Below, in pieces: positions 43,329-52,228 of a DNA stretch of 64,000 nt. Source of the DNA: Ottowia thiooxydans DSM 14619 (GTDB lineage: Bacteria; Pseudomonadota; Gammaproteobacteria; Burkholderiales; Burkholderiaceae_C); the NCBI RefSeq assembly GCF_000422885.1, contig NZ_AUGX01000015.1, forward strand, positions 62,001-126,000. The letters run 5' to 3'. Position 1 is the stretch's first letter, and every line of letters begins with the position of its first letter. A model generated the notes under the pieces. It made no database searches. It saw nothing but the letters and a program-made list of their open reading frames with translations, and was not told the origin of the DNA. A program made the translations under genes and the position numbers.

Positions 43329-44107
43329 GCTGGTGGCGCCCTTCTGACATCGGATTCGCGTTGCGCTCCAGTGTGGCTGACATGGGCTACGCCACACGTT
43401 TCTTCTGGCGCCTGGTCAAACTGGCAGGGCCAACTTTCCGGCGTTTTTCGCTGGTTCGCGACCAGATCCATTTTTTAGGTAACTATTCGCTGGCCATCAT
43501 CGCCATCTCAGGTTTGTTTGTGGGGTTCGTATTGGCTCTGCAGGGCTATAACATTCTGCAACGCTACGGCTCTGCCGAGGCCGTGGGCTTGATGGTCGCG
43601 CTCTCCCTGTTACGAGAGCTGGGGCCCGTGGTGGCGGCGCTTTTGTTCGCCGGGCGCGCGGGCACCTCGCTCACGGCGGAAATCGGACTGATGAAGTCGG
43701 GTGAGCAGTTTTCGGCCATGGAGATGATGGCGGTGGATCCGGTGCGCCGCATCATTGCGCCCCGGTTCTGGGCGGGTGTGATTGTGCTGCCGCTCTTGAC
43801 CGCAGTCTTCAATGCGGTGGGCATCCTGGGCGGATGGGTGGTCAGTGTGACGATGATTGGCGTCGACCCAGGTGCGTTTTGGAGCCAGATGCAAGGCGGG
43901 GTCGATGTTTGGGCCGATTTGGGCAATGGCGTGATCAAGAGCCTGGTGTTTGGTGTCACGGTAAGCTTCGTGGCGCTACTGCAGGGCTACCGTTCCAAAC
44001 CCACGGCCGATGGTGTAGCGCGAGCCACCACTCGCACGGTGGTGATGGCGTCGCTGATGGTACTGGGGCTGGATTTCCTGCTCACGGCCATGATGTTTAG
44101 TTTTTGA
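43325..44107 (+). CDS. mlaE: Phospholipid-transport permease MlaE
   Basis: 260-residue integral membrane permease of the MlaE/YrbE family with about five or six TM helices. It has the conserved [19 protein letters not shown] and [18 protein letters not shown] segments. It pairs with MlaF, MlaD and MlaB in the inner-membrane complex. Start overlaps mlaF; the next gene begins 28 bp after the stop. Confidence 0.95.
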   Translation: MSWWRPSDIGFALRSSVADMGYATRFFWRLVKLAGPTFRRFSLVRDQIHFLGNYSLAIIAISGLFVGFVLALQGYNILQRYGSAEAVGLMVALSLLRELGPVVAALLFAGRAGTSLTAEIGLMKSGEQFSAMEMMAVDPVRRIIAPRFWAGVIVLPLLTAVFNAVGILGGWVVSVTMIGVDPGAFWSQMQGGVDVWADLGNGVIKSLVFGVTVSFVALLQGYRSKPTADGVARATTRTVVMASLMVLGLDFLLTAMMFSF

Positions 44108-44135
44108 GTGCTTGGTTTAAAGGACTGCAAGCGAC

Positions 44136-44639
44136 ATGGGACGTTCAAAAAACGATTTCTGGGTAGGGCTGTTCGTGCTCATCGGTCTGGTGGCGCTGGT
44201 ATTCCTGGCGCTGCAATCGGCTAATCTGCTGAGCCTGAATTTCCAGCGCGGCTACCGCATTACGGCTGACTTCGACAACATTGGGGGGCTTAAACCCAAA
44301 GCCGCTGTGAGAAGTTCGGGTGTAGTGGTGGGGCGCGTGGTCTCGATTGGTTTCGACGACAAGAAATTTCAGGCCCACATTGCGCTCGACATGGATCCCC
44401 GCTTTGCGTTTCCCAAAGACAGCTCGCTGAAAATTCTTACAAGCGGACTGCTGGGCGAGCAATACATTGGGGTTGAACCCGGTGCCGATGAGAAAAATCT
44501 GGCCGCCGGTGATAATGTCACCAGCACGCAGTCTGCCATTGTGTTGGAGAGCCTGATTAGCCAGTTCCTCTTCAATGGGGCGGCTGGGGCTGGTTCTTCA
44601 GGCGGTGCATCAGAAGCACAGAAAAACGGCTCGAAATAG
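44136..44639 (+). CDS. mlaD: Phospholipid-binding MCE protein MlaD
   Basis: 167 residues. One N-terminal TM helix (WVGLFVLIGLVALVFLAL) anchors a periplasmic MCE domain (~39-117) with ADFDNIGGLKPKAAVRSSGV and the LTSGLLGEQYIGVEPG segment. MlaD forms the hexameric ring through which lipids pass. Its short Ser/Gly-rich tail is typical. An 80-bp gap precedes mlaA. Confidence 0.94.
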   Translation: MGRSKNDFWVGLFVLIGLVALVFLALQSANLLSLNFQRGYRITADFDNIGGLKPKAAVRSSGVVVGRVVSIGFDDKKFQAHIALDMDPRFAFPKDSSLKILTSGLLGEQYIGVEPGADEKNLAAGDNVTSTQSAIVLESLISQFLFNGAAGAGSSGGASEAQKNGSK

Positions 44640-44719
44640 CGCTGCTATAGCCGTCAAAATAAGCGAAAAGCGGTTCCTCCCGAGAGGTTGGATCGCATGA
44701 ATTAAGAATAAGGTACTCG

Positions 44720-45538
44720 ATGAATACGCAAGCGCCGGCATGGTTCCGGTTGTCTGGCCGATTGGCCGCAGTCATGCTGGCAATGGCTTTGGTTGGCTGC
44801 GCCAGTGCGCCAAACGCTGACCCTCGTGATCCCTGGGAGCCCTATAACCGCTCGATGACCACGTTCAACGACGCGGTAGACGACGCCGTGTTGAAGCCTG
44901 TGGCCACGGCCTATAAAGAAGTCTTGCCACGGCCGGTACGTACGGGCGTAGGTAATTTCTTTGGTAACTTGAGTGACGTCTGGTCATTTGTCAATAACGT
45001 GCTGCAAGCCAAACCAGAAGGCTCGCTGCATTCGCTTTGGCGTGTGGTGATCAATACATCGATCGGCATTGGTGGGGTTTTCGATCCAGCGAGCGAGATG
45101 CGGCTGGAGCGCCACCGAGAAGATTTCGGCCAAACGCTTGGGCGCTGGGGTGTGCCGTCGGGCCCTTATGTGGTGCTGCCCATCCTCGGTCCAAGCACGC
45201 TGCGTGACTCCGTCGCGCTGCCAGTCGACTCTTATGGCCAGCCTCTCCGGCATGCCGACAATGTTCGCTTGCGTAACTCACTTTCCGCGCTTGGAATAGT
45301 GGATGTCCGCGCACGTTTGCTCGAACTTGGCAATATTCTGGATGCAGCCGCACTGGATCCTTACACCTTCAAGCGAGATGTCTACCTCCAAAAGCGGCAG
45401 AGTGATATCTCCGACGGGAACAGCTCTGCGAACGAGGAGCGCTACGACCTCGACGAGGGCGATTCTGGCACGGCGCCCAAAGCCCCTGCTGCTTCCCCTC
45501 GCGCGCCCAGGCCTGCTCAGGGACGCGTCGCGCGCTGA
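44720..45538 (+). CDS. mlaA: Outer-membrane lipoprotein MlaA (VacJ)
   Basis: 272-residue lipoprotein with a lipobox ending at Cys27 (LVGC), then the family start DPWEPYNRSMTTFNDAVD. It carries RTGVGNFFGNLSDVWSFVNN and LPILGPSTLRD, both characteristic of VacJ. It removes phospholipids from the outer leaflet of the outer membrane. The C-terminal ~45 residues are low-complexity and disordered-looking (Ala/Pro/Arg). Placement of mlaA inside the operon is usual in betaproteobacteria, unlike E. coli. Confidence 0.94.
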   Translation: MNTQAPAWFRLSGRLAAVMLAMALVGCASAPNADPRDPWEPYNRSMTTFNDAVDDAVLKPVATAYKEVLPRPVRTGVGNFFGNLSDVWSFVNNVLQAKPEGSLHSLWRVVINTSIGIGGVFDPASEMRLERHREDFGQTLGRWGVPSGPYVVLPILGPSTLRDSVALPVDSYGQPLRHADNVRLRNSLSALGIVDVRARLLELGNILDAAALDPYTFKRDVYLQKRQSDISDGNSSANEERYDLDEGDSGTAPKAPAASPRAPRPAQGRVAR

Positions 45539-45675
45539 GAAGACTTCACCGTGGCAAGTGTCGTGAACCAGCGGTTCACAGAACAACTTGTAACAGCATA
45601 GGGGAACCTCGAGCTGTTCGGTGTATTCAAAATTCAGGTGACGTGCGTTGCGTCATTTTGCGAGAAAGAAATAAT

Positions 45676-46329
45676 ATGAATCAGCCGTTTCGCCGCTCAT
45701 TCCTCAAATGCTCGGCTGTCCTCGTTGGAGCTTTGACCCTAGCTTCGGCCGCGCCCTGGGTTCATGCCGCAGATGAGGCCCCGGACGCCATGATTCGGCG
45801 TCTTTCAGCCGAAGTGCTCGACACCATTCGCTCGGATAAATCGCTGCAAGACGGCAATGTGGCGCGCGTCATGGCCGTGGTCGACAGCAAGATCATGCCG
45901 AACGTCAACTTCCGTCGTATGACCGCTTCGGCTACCGGCCCTGGTTGGCGTAAGGCCACGCCTGAGCAGCAACAAAAGCTGCAGCAGGAGTTCAAGACCC
46001 TGTTGGTGCGCACTTACGCTGGCGCGCTGAGGCAGGTGAGCGACCAGGCCATTGAAGTGCGCCCCATGCGTTCTACTGATAGCGACAAGGAGGTGCTGGT
46101 TCGCACCTTGGTCAAAGGCAAGGGCGAGCCAGTTCAGCTTGATTACCGTCTGGAAAAAACACCCGGGCAGGGCGCCGGCTGGAAGATATACGATCTGAAC
46201 GTGGCTGGCATTTGGCTCGTCGATACTTACCGTCCGCAATTCGCCCAGCAGATTAATGCCAATGGCATTGACGGCTTGGTCGCGTCTTTGGTTGAGCGCA
46301 ATCAGGCCAATGCCAGCACGAAGAACTGA
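45676..46329 (+). CDS. mlaC: Periplasmic phospholipid-shuttle protein MlaC
   Basis: 217-residue soluble periplasmic carrier moving phospholipid between MlaA and MlaD. The signal peptide MNQPFRRSFLKCSAVLVGA carries RRSFLK, which fits a twin-arginine (Tat) motif, with cleavage after VHA. Core segments: VDSKIMPNVNFRRMTA, FKTLLVRTYAGAL and WKIYDLNVAGIWLVDTYRPQF. The frame is open from 45643, but ATG at 45676 starts the signal peptide. Confidence 0.93.
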   Translation: MNQPFRRSFLKCSAVLVGALTLASAAPWVHAADEAPDAMIRRLSAEVLDTIRSDKSLQDGNVARVMAVVDSKIMPNVNFRRMTASATGPGWRKATPEQQQKLQQEFKTLLVRTYAGALRQVSDQAIEVRPMRSTDSDKEVLVRTLVKGKGEPVQLDYRLEKTPGQGAGWKIYDLNVAGIWLVDTYRPQFAQQINANGIDGLVASLVERNQANASTKN

Positions 46330-46366
46330 TAGATCAACTATTTATATCCTGAACTAGGACATCGAA

Positions 46367-46639
46367 TTGCTGGTTCTTCCTGCTGAACTCACTTCTGTGC
46401 AGGCTGAGCCCTGCCTGAACATGTTGCTGAAAGCCGCGCGGGCGGAGTCTGGCACAGAAATACTCGTGGACGCCAAGGCGCTCGCGCGATTCGACTCATC
46501 GGCATTGGCGGTCTTGCTGGAATGCCGGCGTGAATGTATCCATGACGGAAAAACGTTTGCAGTGCGGGGATTGGCCCCGCGTTTGCGCGAATTGGCGGGC
46601 TTATACGGCATATCGGCATTACTACCCGAGCATGCGTAG
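46367..46639 (+). CDS. mlaB: STAS-domain protein MlaB
   Basis: 90-residue STAS domain, the small cytoplasmic subunit that stabilises MlaF. Core: EILVDAKALARFDSSALAVLLECRR, including the conserved Asp-Ser-Ser around the STAS helix. It starts with TTG at 46367; AGGA at 46356-46359 is 7 nt upstream and no ATG lies nearby. Last gene of the mla operon here; the ABC exporter genes that commonly follow in relatives only resume at 50116. Confidence 0.85.
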   Translation: MLVLPAELTSVQAEPCLNMLLKAARAESGTEILVDAKALARFDSSALAVLLECRRECIHDGKTFAVRGLAPRLRELAGLYGISALLPEHA

Positions 46640-46943
46640 CTCCTAGAGAGGGGCAATCTTCTGGTGATTGAAGGGCGAGATGTGCGCAGCTTGCCGTTTA
46701 ATGTTCGCCATCCTCTCAGTCCACCACTGTGAGACAGCACTTTGAACTCACGCAGAGAGTTCATTTGGAAGTCATCGGGATTTCACTCACGCGGATGGGG
46801 GCATAAGACAAGTCAGCGCTGGGGTCATGGTCCCCCTTTTTTTGGCATCCATGATCTACGGTGTCAGCATCCGTGGAACCTTTGGCGGTTGCTCGTTACT
46901 CATGAGGAATGACACGAGCTAAAGCTTCCAAGGATGTTCCCAG
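46640..46943. other. Gene-free gap at the left edge of a probable insertion
   Basis: About 300 bp with no convincing ORF. It contains a C-run and T-run (near 46831-46842) and an inverted repeat GCTCGT (46891-46896) / ACGAGC (46914-46919) enclosing CTCATGAG, just before the OTU-like gene, possibly a regulator site. No transposase or clear terminal repeat was found. Confidence 0.35.
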
Positions 46944-48068
46944 ATGAGCGCCCTTCCTATTTCTAATTCCCGTGCCGCCCCCTATCTGGGCGCTGTCGTC
47001 GGCTTTGACAACTGCTCGGGCGCTCAACAAGACATCTGCAATAGCTTGCTGCAAGCAGCGAGCCATCCTTCTGGAGATGTCAACGGCAAAGTGGCAGGCA
47101 CTCAACGCACAGTAGGGGAGTGCCTGACTGCATTTGTGGATTCCGGCGAGCCCGACGATTATGAGTTCGTGATTAACTGTGCCGCTGGTAGCGGAGACAT
47201 TGCTGCATTCTCAAAATCACTGCTGGCCAGCAGGTTTGCGAAAGGCTCAGACGATTTTATGTCTTCAGTTCGGGAGATGGTTCAGAAGCTGATGGACATC
47301 ACCAGCGGGTTCATCTCGTCTCACGCTCGGGCGCAGCCAGAGCTTTTGTTGCTGGCGGCCACTCGGTTAACCGGCGAGAAAGACGGCTCAGCGATTCCAC
47401 TTGCAGTCAAAGAAGCGGTCCAGGCTTTTGATCAATCTGAATGGCGTCCTCTCTGGTGGATGATGCGGCCCCCAAGCGTGGAAGGCACTTTTGATCTGGA
47501 GAGCGTTCACAAGCTTCCGAAGGATTTCGAGCGCATGCCCCTGAGAGCCAAACACGTGAAAGTTCCGGACGACGGATCTTGCATGTTACGCGTATGCTTG
47601 GCGGTTGAGCTTAAGGAAGAGCGTTGGATGGAACGCGGTGTGAGCAAAGAAGAGCTTTATCAAAAGCTCGTCGACACAGGGTGGGACCTCAAGATCAAAG
47701 ACGCGATCAAAGCGGCCTACGCGGCTGCCTCTGAAGTATGTGCACCATCCACCGCGTTCGCCAAGAAATTCAGTGTTGAAGGGCTTTTCGATTGCACCGT
47801 TGCCAATTTTAATTTCAACCTGTACTCTCCCGTAGGCATCAACAGTCTCATGGACGGTGTCGATGGCGCAGGGGAAGTCGACGATTCATTTTTCCTCGAA
47901 ACGTTTGCAGACGGAATCTACCAGCACATCCTTGTGACGTCGGGCGTAAATCTCCTGCCCATGGACGGCACTGATCTCGCGCAATTCGAAACTGGTGTCT
48001 GGTTGAAACAGACCGGCGTGCACTACGACGCAGTGGTGACAGAAAAATTCTTCCCGGCGAAATATTGA
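46944..48068 (+). CDS. Unknown protein with OTU-like cysteine protease signature
   Basis: 374 residues, no signal peptide or TM helix. The first ~200 residues match nothing I know. The C-terminal part has the two diagnostic OTU pieces: VPDDGSC, with Asp210 and candidate nucleophile Cys213 in the D-G-x-C arrangement, and GVHYDAVV with candidate catalytic His360 near the end. A 147-residue spacing fits an OTU fold. OTU enzymes are deubiquitinases in eukaryotes; bacterial ones are often effectors acting on host ubiquitin, though others have unknown roles. AAGGA at 46930-46934 supports the start. It sits in a probable insertion between mlaB and the ABC exporter, and its base composition looks less GC-rich than neighbours. 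Fold assignment is by motif only. Confidence 0.6.
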   Translation: MSALPISNSRAAPYLGAVVGFDNCSGAQQDICNSLLQAASHPSGDVNGKVAGTQRTVGECLTAFVDSGEPDDYEFVINCAAGSGDIAAFSKSLLASRFAKGSDDFMSSVREMVQKLMDITSGFISSHARAQPELLLLAATRLTGEKDGSAIPLAVKEAVQAFDQSEWRPLWWMMRPPSVEGTFDLESVHKLPKDFERMPLRAKHVKVPDDGSCMLRVCLAVELKEERWMERGVSKEELYQKLVDTGWDLKIKDAIKAAYAAASEVCAPSTAFAKKFSVEGLFDCTVANFNFNLYSPVGINSLMDGVDGAGEVDDSFFLETFADGIYQHILVTSGVNLLPMDGTDLAQFETGVWLKQTGVHYDAVVTEKFFPAKY

Positions 48069-48147
48069 GCCGTGTTGATGCATCAACTCGCAGGCGCATC
48101 GGCATTTTCCAGCCCCCATCAATTCAAGCTTTTTGAGCCACACCACC

Positions 48148-50025
48148 ATGAGTAGAGACTTCCTTGACTCCACACACGTCAGCCGTCGCCAGCTTCTAGG
48201 TGTTGCCGGCGGTGGGCTACTGGCCACGCACCTGCCTGGCTGCGGCGGCTCTGTCAGTGTGGTGCCCTCCTATGTAAACACCATAGACTGGGCGAAAAAA
48301 GCCATCGCACAGGTCATGGGAGAGCAAGTCGATGCGGCCGCCATTTCTGTAGCGCTCCTCAAGCGTGACACTATCGTCTGGCAACAGGCCTTCGGAACGG
48401 CTTCTGCAAAGGGAAGCAAACCCGCGACCACCCGGACTCGCTTCAATATTGGTTCCGTTTCCAAGGTGCTGGCCGGCCTTACGGGGGTGATTCTTCAAGA
48501 CCGGAAATTGATTGATCTTGATACGCCGATCACCCGCTATCTTCCGGCGTTCAAGATGCTGTCACCGGAGTACGAACGGATCACTTCAAGACACCTGCTG
48601 TCCCACTCCTCTGGCCTGCCCGGCACGAATGGCAGAAACCTCTTCTCCTTTGCGCCCATACCCGGTTACTCCGCAGACACTGAGGGTGAACTTGCTAACG
48701 CCCATCTGAAGCACTCACCCGGACAGCTCGCTGTGTACTGCAATGACGGGTTCACCATGTTCGAGCAGGTTGTGCTGGCTGTCACGGGGCAGCACTATCC
48801 GGATTTCGTGGAAGAAAACATTCTCAAGCCCCTGAAAATGACGAATTCCAGCTTCCTGCGAAGCCCGAACCCGGAAGGCGACTTTGCCTATCCACGTTTC
48901 GAAGGGAAGCAAACCCCATTGGAGTTCGTCAATGCGTTTGCCACGGGTGGTTTGAGCTCCACACCGTCGGACATGATGAACCTCGCCCGCATGTTCCTTG
49001 GCGCAGGGGTATTCCAGGGTGTTCGAATTGTCTCTGCCGCCGGTATTGCGGCCATGGCCACCGATCAGACGAAGAACCTGCAGATCAACCCGTCGCCCGA
49101 ATGGCGTTGGGGTCTGGGTTGGGACAGCGTCCGGCAGCCCGGGTTAGCGCATGCAAACATCTTCGCCTGGGAGAAAAACGGCGGAACCGCGTTTTTCTCC
49201 ACGGAATTTTTTGTGCTGCCAGATGCACAAATGGGCCTGCTATTGACTGGCAACGCCGCATACGGCGGCAAGGCGCTCGCGATTGCCGAGGGCATCTTGC
49301 TGCGCGCGTTGCAGGAAGAAGGTGCCCTTGCTGCACTTCCTCCAACGGTGGTGAATACCGTGCCTGCTCAGGCCACCCCTGCCAACTTGGCGGCTGCAGC
49401 CGGAATCTATGGAAACTATAAGGCCCCCATGCAGGTGGCGTTTGGGGCAGACGCCAGCCTGACGCTTCATCAATGGGATGGCCAAGCCTGGGCTTCACTC
49501 TATAAGGATGCGCCGCGGTTCCATTTCCGAAGCGACGGGTGGTGGTGGAGTGACAACGGTTCCCTGCCAAGCTTTCGTTTCACGGAGGAATCGGGTACCG
49601 ATGACTCCGGCAAGGCCTACCGTTACCGATATTTGATACAGCGAGTGGTGCCTGGAGCAGGGCTTGGAAGAATCACCTTGCCGATAGGCCAGCAATTGGC
49701 ACCATTGCCCAAGATCTCCGCGGCGTGGCAGGCCAGGCTGAAATCAAAATGGTCGCCAACCAACGAGTCACGAGAGTCGGTTTCGTGGACCGTGACTGAC
49801 GATATGACGGTCTCAGTGAGCACGCTGGCTGAACTGCCGGGATACATCCTGTTCGGCGGTGCGGATATGGGTTATCAGCTACTAACCCCACTCGCCGATG
49901 ACCGCGCTGGCCCTTCCGTCAAAATCTCGGTCAATCATGGCCGGGATCTGAACGAAGTCAGCTTTTCAACACTCAATGGTGTGCAGGTGTTGAAAACAGG
50001 CAGTCTGATCTACAAACTGGCGTGA
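48148..50025 (+). CDS. Beta-lactamase-family serine hydrolase, predicted Tat lipoprotein
   Basis: 625 residues. A clear twin-arginine motif SRRQLLG leads to a lipobox ending at Cys32 (LPGC). The serine-hydrolase fold has Ser103-x-x-Lys106 (SVSK), YCN for the Tyr-x-Asn element, and HLLSHSSGLPG. After ~400 residues a further ~200-residue C-terminal region of unknown fold follows. In-frame TTG at 48133 precedes the chosen ATG at 48148. It shares layout with the hydrolase at 40819, so the two may be distant paralogues. It follows the OTU-like gene by 79 bp and is probably part of the same inserted block. Confidence 0.87.
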   Translation: MSRDFLDSTHVSRRQLLGVAGGGLLATHLPGCGGSVSVVPSYVNTIDWAKKAIAQVMGEQVDAAAISVALLKRDTIVWQQAFGTASAKGSKPATTRTRFNIGSVSKVLAGLTGVILQDRKLIDLDTPITRYLPAFKMLSPEYERITSRHLLSHSSGLPGTNGRNLFSFAPIPGYSADTEGELANAHLKHSPGQLAVYCNDGFTMFEQVVLAVTGQHYPDFVEENILKPLKMTNSSFLRSPNPEGDFAYPRFEGKQTPLEFVNAFATGGLSSTPSDMMNLARMFLGAGVFQGVRIVSAAGIAAMATDQTKNLQINPSPEWRWGLGWDSVRQPGLAHANIFAWEKNGGTAFFSTEFFVLPDAQMGLLLTGNAAYGGKALAIAEGILLRALQEEGALAALPPTVVNTVPAQATPANLAAAAGIYGNYKAPMQVAFGADASLTLHQWDGQAWASLYKDAPRFHFRSDGWWWSDNGSLPSFRFTEESGTDDSGKAYRYRYLIQRVVPGAGLGRITLPIGQQLAPLPKISAAWQARLKSKWSPTNESRESVSWTVTDDMTVSVSTLAELPGYILFGGADMGYQLLTPLADDRAGPSVKISVNHGRDLNEVSFSTLNGVQVLKTGSLIYKLA

Positions 50026-50115
50026 TCTTTAAGGATCTGTTCACGACATTGCAGACTGAGAGCGGGTTGATCGTGCGCGCTTAGTCCCAAACACGTAAAA
50101 TCGCGGGTTAAGCCT

Positions 50116-51078
50116 ATGCCCGCTATTTCAATTCAGTCGGTCTCGAAGGTCTACGAGACCTCCGGTAAGCCCGGCTCATCCCCTCTCAAAGCGCTCGACA
50201 ACGTCAGCTTCGATATCGAAGAGGGCGAATTTTTCGGCCTGCTCGGCCCCAATGGCGCCGGGAAAACCACCTTGATCTCCATCCTGGCTGGCCTCGCGCG
50301 GGCCAGTACTGGAAGCATCAAGGTGCACGGCTTCGACGTCAGACATGAGTTCGTTCAGGCACGCCGCCATCTGGGCATCGTGCCGCAGGAGCTGGTGTTC
50401 GATCCATTTTTTACCGTGCGCGAGGCGCTGGTGTTCCAGTCAGGTTATTTCGGGCTTCACCGAAATGACGCCTGGATTGATGAATTGCTCCATGGCCTGG
50501 GATTGTCCGATAAAGCAGGCGCCAACATGCGTCAGCTTTCGGGCGGTATGAAACGTCGTGTCTTGGTGGCTCAAGCTCTGGTACATAAGCCCCCTGTCAT
50601 CGTGCTCGACGAGCCCACGGCGGGCGTGGATGTGGAGTTGCGTCAGACACTGTGGCAGTTCGTTGCAGATCTCAACAAGCGTGGGCATACCGTGCTTCTG
50701 ACCACCCACTATCTGGAAGAAGCCGAGGCACTGTGCTCGCGTCTGGCCATGCTCAAGAAAGGGCGGGTCATTGCGCTTGAGAAAACTAGCACCCTGTTGA
50801 GCAATGCGACTTCGAACGTGCTTCACTTCAAAACTGATAGCGCCCTTCCGGAGCATTTGGCTCGGCTGGCACGGGTGACTGGCCGGATCGTGGAGCTGCC
50901 GGCAGATGGTCCGGAAGCCATCGAGCGCCATCTCGCTGCGCTGCGCGAGGCTGGCGTCACTGCGGAGGATATGGAGATTCGCAAGGCTGACCTTGAGGAT
51001 GTATTCATCGAGTTGATGAACGGAGCGCCGGAGGTCGGCGTTACCGAAGCTGGCTTGGCGGAGGTGGCCACCGTATGA
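50116..51078 (+). CDS. ABC transporter ATP-binding protein (ABC-2 exporter, YadG/NodI type)
   Basis: 320-residue ATPase. Walker A GPNGAGKT at 44-51, signature RQLSGGMKRRVLVAQAL, Walker B VIVLDEPTAGVD, and switch His in LTTHYLEEAEAL. A C-terminal ~90-residue regulatory extension is typical of this subfamily. It overlaps the permease gene by 4 bp (ATGA). In relatives this pair commonly follows the mla genes directly; here 3.5 kb intervene. Exported substrate unknown. Confidence 0.92.
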   Translation: MPAISIQSVSKVYETSGKPGSSPLKALDNVSFDIEEGEFFGLLGPNGAGKTTLISILAGLARASTGSIKVHGFDVRHEFVQARRHLGIVPQELVFDPFFTVREALVFQSGYFGLHRNDAWIDELLHGLGLSDKAGANMRQLSGGMKRRVLVAQALVHKPPVIVLDEPTAGVDVELRQTLWQFVADLNKRGHTVLLTTHYLEEAEALCSRLAMLKKGRVIALEKTSTLLSNATSNVLHFKTDSALPEHLARLARVTGRIVELPADGPEAIERHLAALREAGVTAEDMEIRKADLEDVFIELMNGAPEVGVTEAGLAEVATV

Positions 51079-51902
51079 CCGACGCCAACGTGGCTATGCC
51101 CAAAATTGCCCAAACTCCGCCGCGCTTGGAGGCTGTGCCCGCACCCAACGATGGCTGGAAGATGCTCCTCAAAAAGGAGGTGCTCCGGTTTTGGCGCGTG
51201 GCTTTCCAGACCATCGCCGCGCCTGTGCTCACGGCCGTGCTCTATCTGTTGATCTTTGGTCACGTGATGAGTGACCGTGTGCAGGTTTATCCAGGGGTGA
51301 GCTATGTGGCCTTCCTGGTGCCTGGCCTGGTGATGATGAGCATGCTCCAAAATGCCTTTGCAAACAGCGCATCGAGTTTGGTACAAAGCAAAATCATGGG
51401 CAATCTGGTGTTTGTGCTTCTGACGCCACTGGGGCCGTGGCACTGGTTCATTGCTTACGTAGGCGCGGCAATTTTGCGGGGCCTTCTGGTCGGCACAGGG
51501 GTGTATGTGATCACCCTGTTTTATGCGCCGGCGCAGGCGGCTGCTCCTGTTTGGATCTTCGTATTCGCTTTACTGGGCACCACGATGATGGGCGTGCTGG
51601 GTTTGCTGGCAGGTCTGTGGGCCGATAAGTTCGACCAGATGGCGGTATTTCAGAACTTTGTCGTGATGCCCATGACCTTCCTGGCGGGCGTCTTCTACTC
51701 CATCCATTCTTTGCCGGGTGTCTGGCAGCAGCTCAGCCACTTCAATCCGTTCTTCTACATGATCGACGGTTTCAGATACGGGTTCTTCGGGGTGAGCGAC
51801 GTTTCTCCCTGGTTGAGTCTTGCGGTGGCCGGAGGCAGTTGCCTCGGCATGGCGGTTTTGACGCTACACCTCCTCAAGATCGGGTACAAATTAAGAGGTT
51901 GA
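51075..51902 (+). CDS. ABC-2 type permease (YadH/NodJ type)
   Basis: 275-residue membrane protein with about six TM helices and the ABC-2 signature region LAGVFYSIHSLPGVWQQLSH near the fourth to fifth helices, followed by FNPFFYMIDGFRYGFFG. It forms the export channel for the ATPase encoded just upstream. The N-terminal ~30 residues are soluble and Pro-rich. Confidence 0.92.
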   Translation: MTDANVAMPKIAQTPPRLEAVPAPNDGWKMLLKKEVLRFWRVAFQTIAAPVLTAVLYLLIFGHVMSDRVQVYPGVSYVAFLVPGLVMMSMLQNAFANSASSLVQSKIMGNLVFVLLTPLGPWHWFIAYVGAAILRGLLVGTGVYVITLFYAPAQAAAPVWIFVFALLGTTMMGVLGLLAGLWADKFDQMAVFQNFVVMPMTFLAGVFYSIHSLPGVWQQLSHFNPFFYMIDGFRYGFFGVSDVSPWLSLAVAGGSCLGMAVLTLHLLKIGYKLRG

Positions 51903-51984
51903 GGATGCGGCTGAACCTTGGCGTTAGAGACTTGGTAAGTGTCTTCGCCGGGTTGTCCACCCTTCCACCTCTTCCAAACAAAAC

Positions 51985-52227
51985 ATGACTGCGCAAGAAC
52001 TTCAATCCATTATTGCCGCCGGCTTGCCGTGCGAACACCTCAACGTCGAAGGCGACGGGCGCCACTGGTTCGCCACCATCGTCTCGACCGCCTTCGAGGG
52101 CCTGCGCCCCATCGCGCGGCATCAGCGCGTGTATGCTGCTCTCGGCGATCGTATGAAGACCGATGAAGTGCACGCGCTGTCGATGAAGACATTGACGCCC
52201 GCCGAATATCAAAAAAATCCAGAATGA
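51985..52227 (+). CDS. BolA family protein (IbaG-like)
   Basis: 80-residue BolA-fold protein. Core: [39 protein letters not shown], with the helix-turn and the conserved HQRVY region. Small BolA proteins beside murA correspond to E. coli IbaG (YrbA), which works with monothiol glutaredoxin in Fe-S handling and acid stress. It ends 1 bp before the murA ATG, so it is co-translated with murA. Confidence 0.92.
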   Translation: MTAQELQSIIAAGLPCEHLNVEGDGRHWFATIVSTAFEGLRPIARHQRVYAALGDRMKTDEVHALSMKTLTPAEYQKNPE

Positions 52228-52228
52228 C

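Noticed and set aside
42462-43397. 311-codon minus-strand open frame opposite mlaF
   Set aside because: Antisense to mlaF with no recognisable features.
46892-46919. Inverted repeat GCTCGT/ACGAGC before the OTU-like gene as a Hrp- or effector-type promoter box
   Set aside because: No TTCG-N16-TTCG or other known secretion-linked promoter motif was found; a six-base repeat alone is weak.
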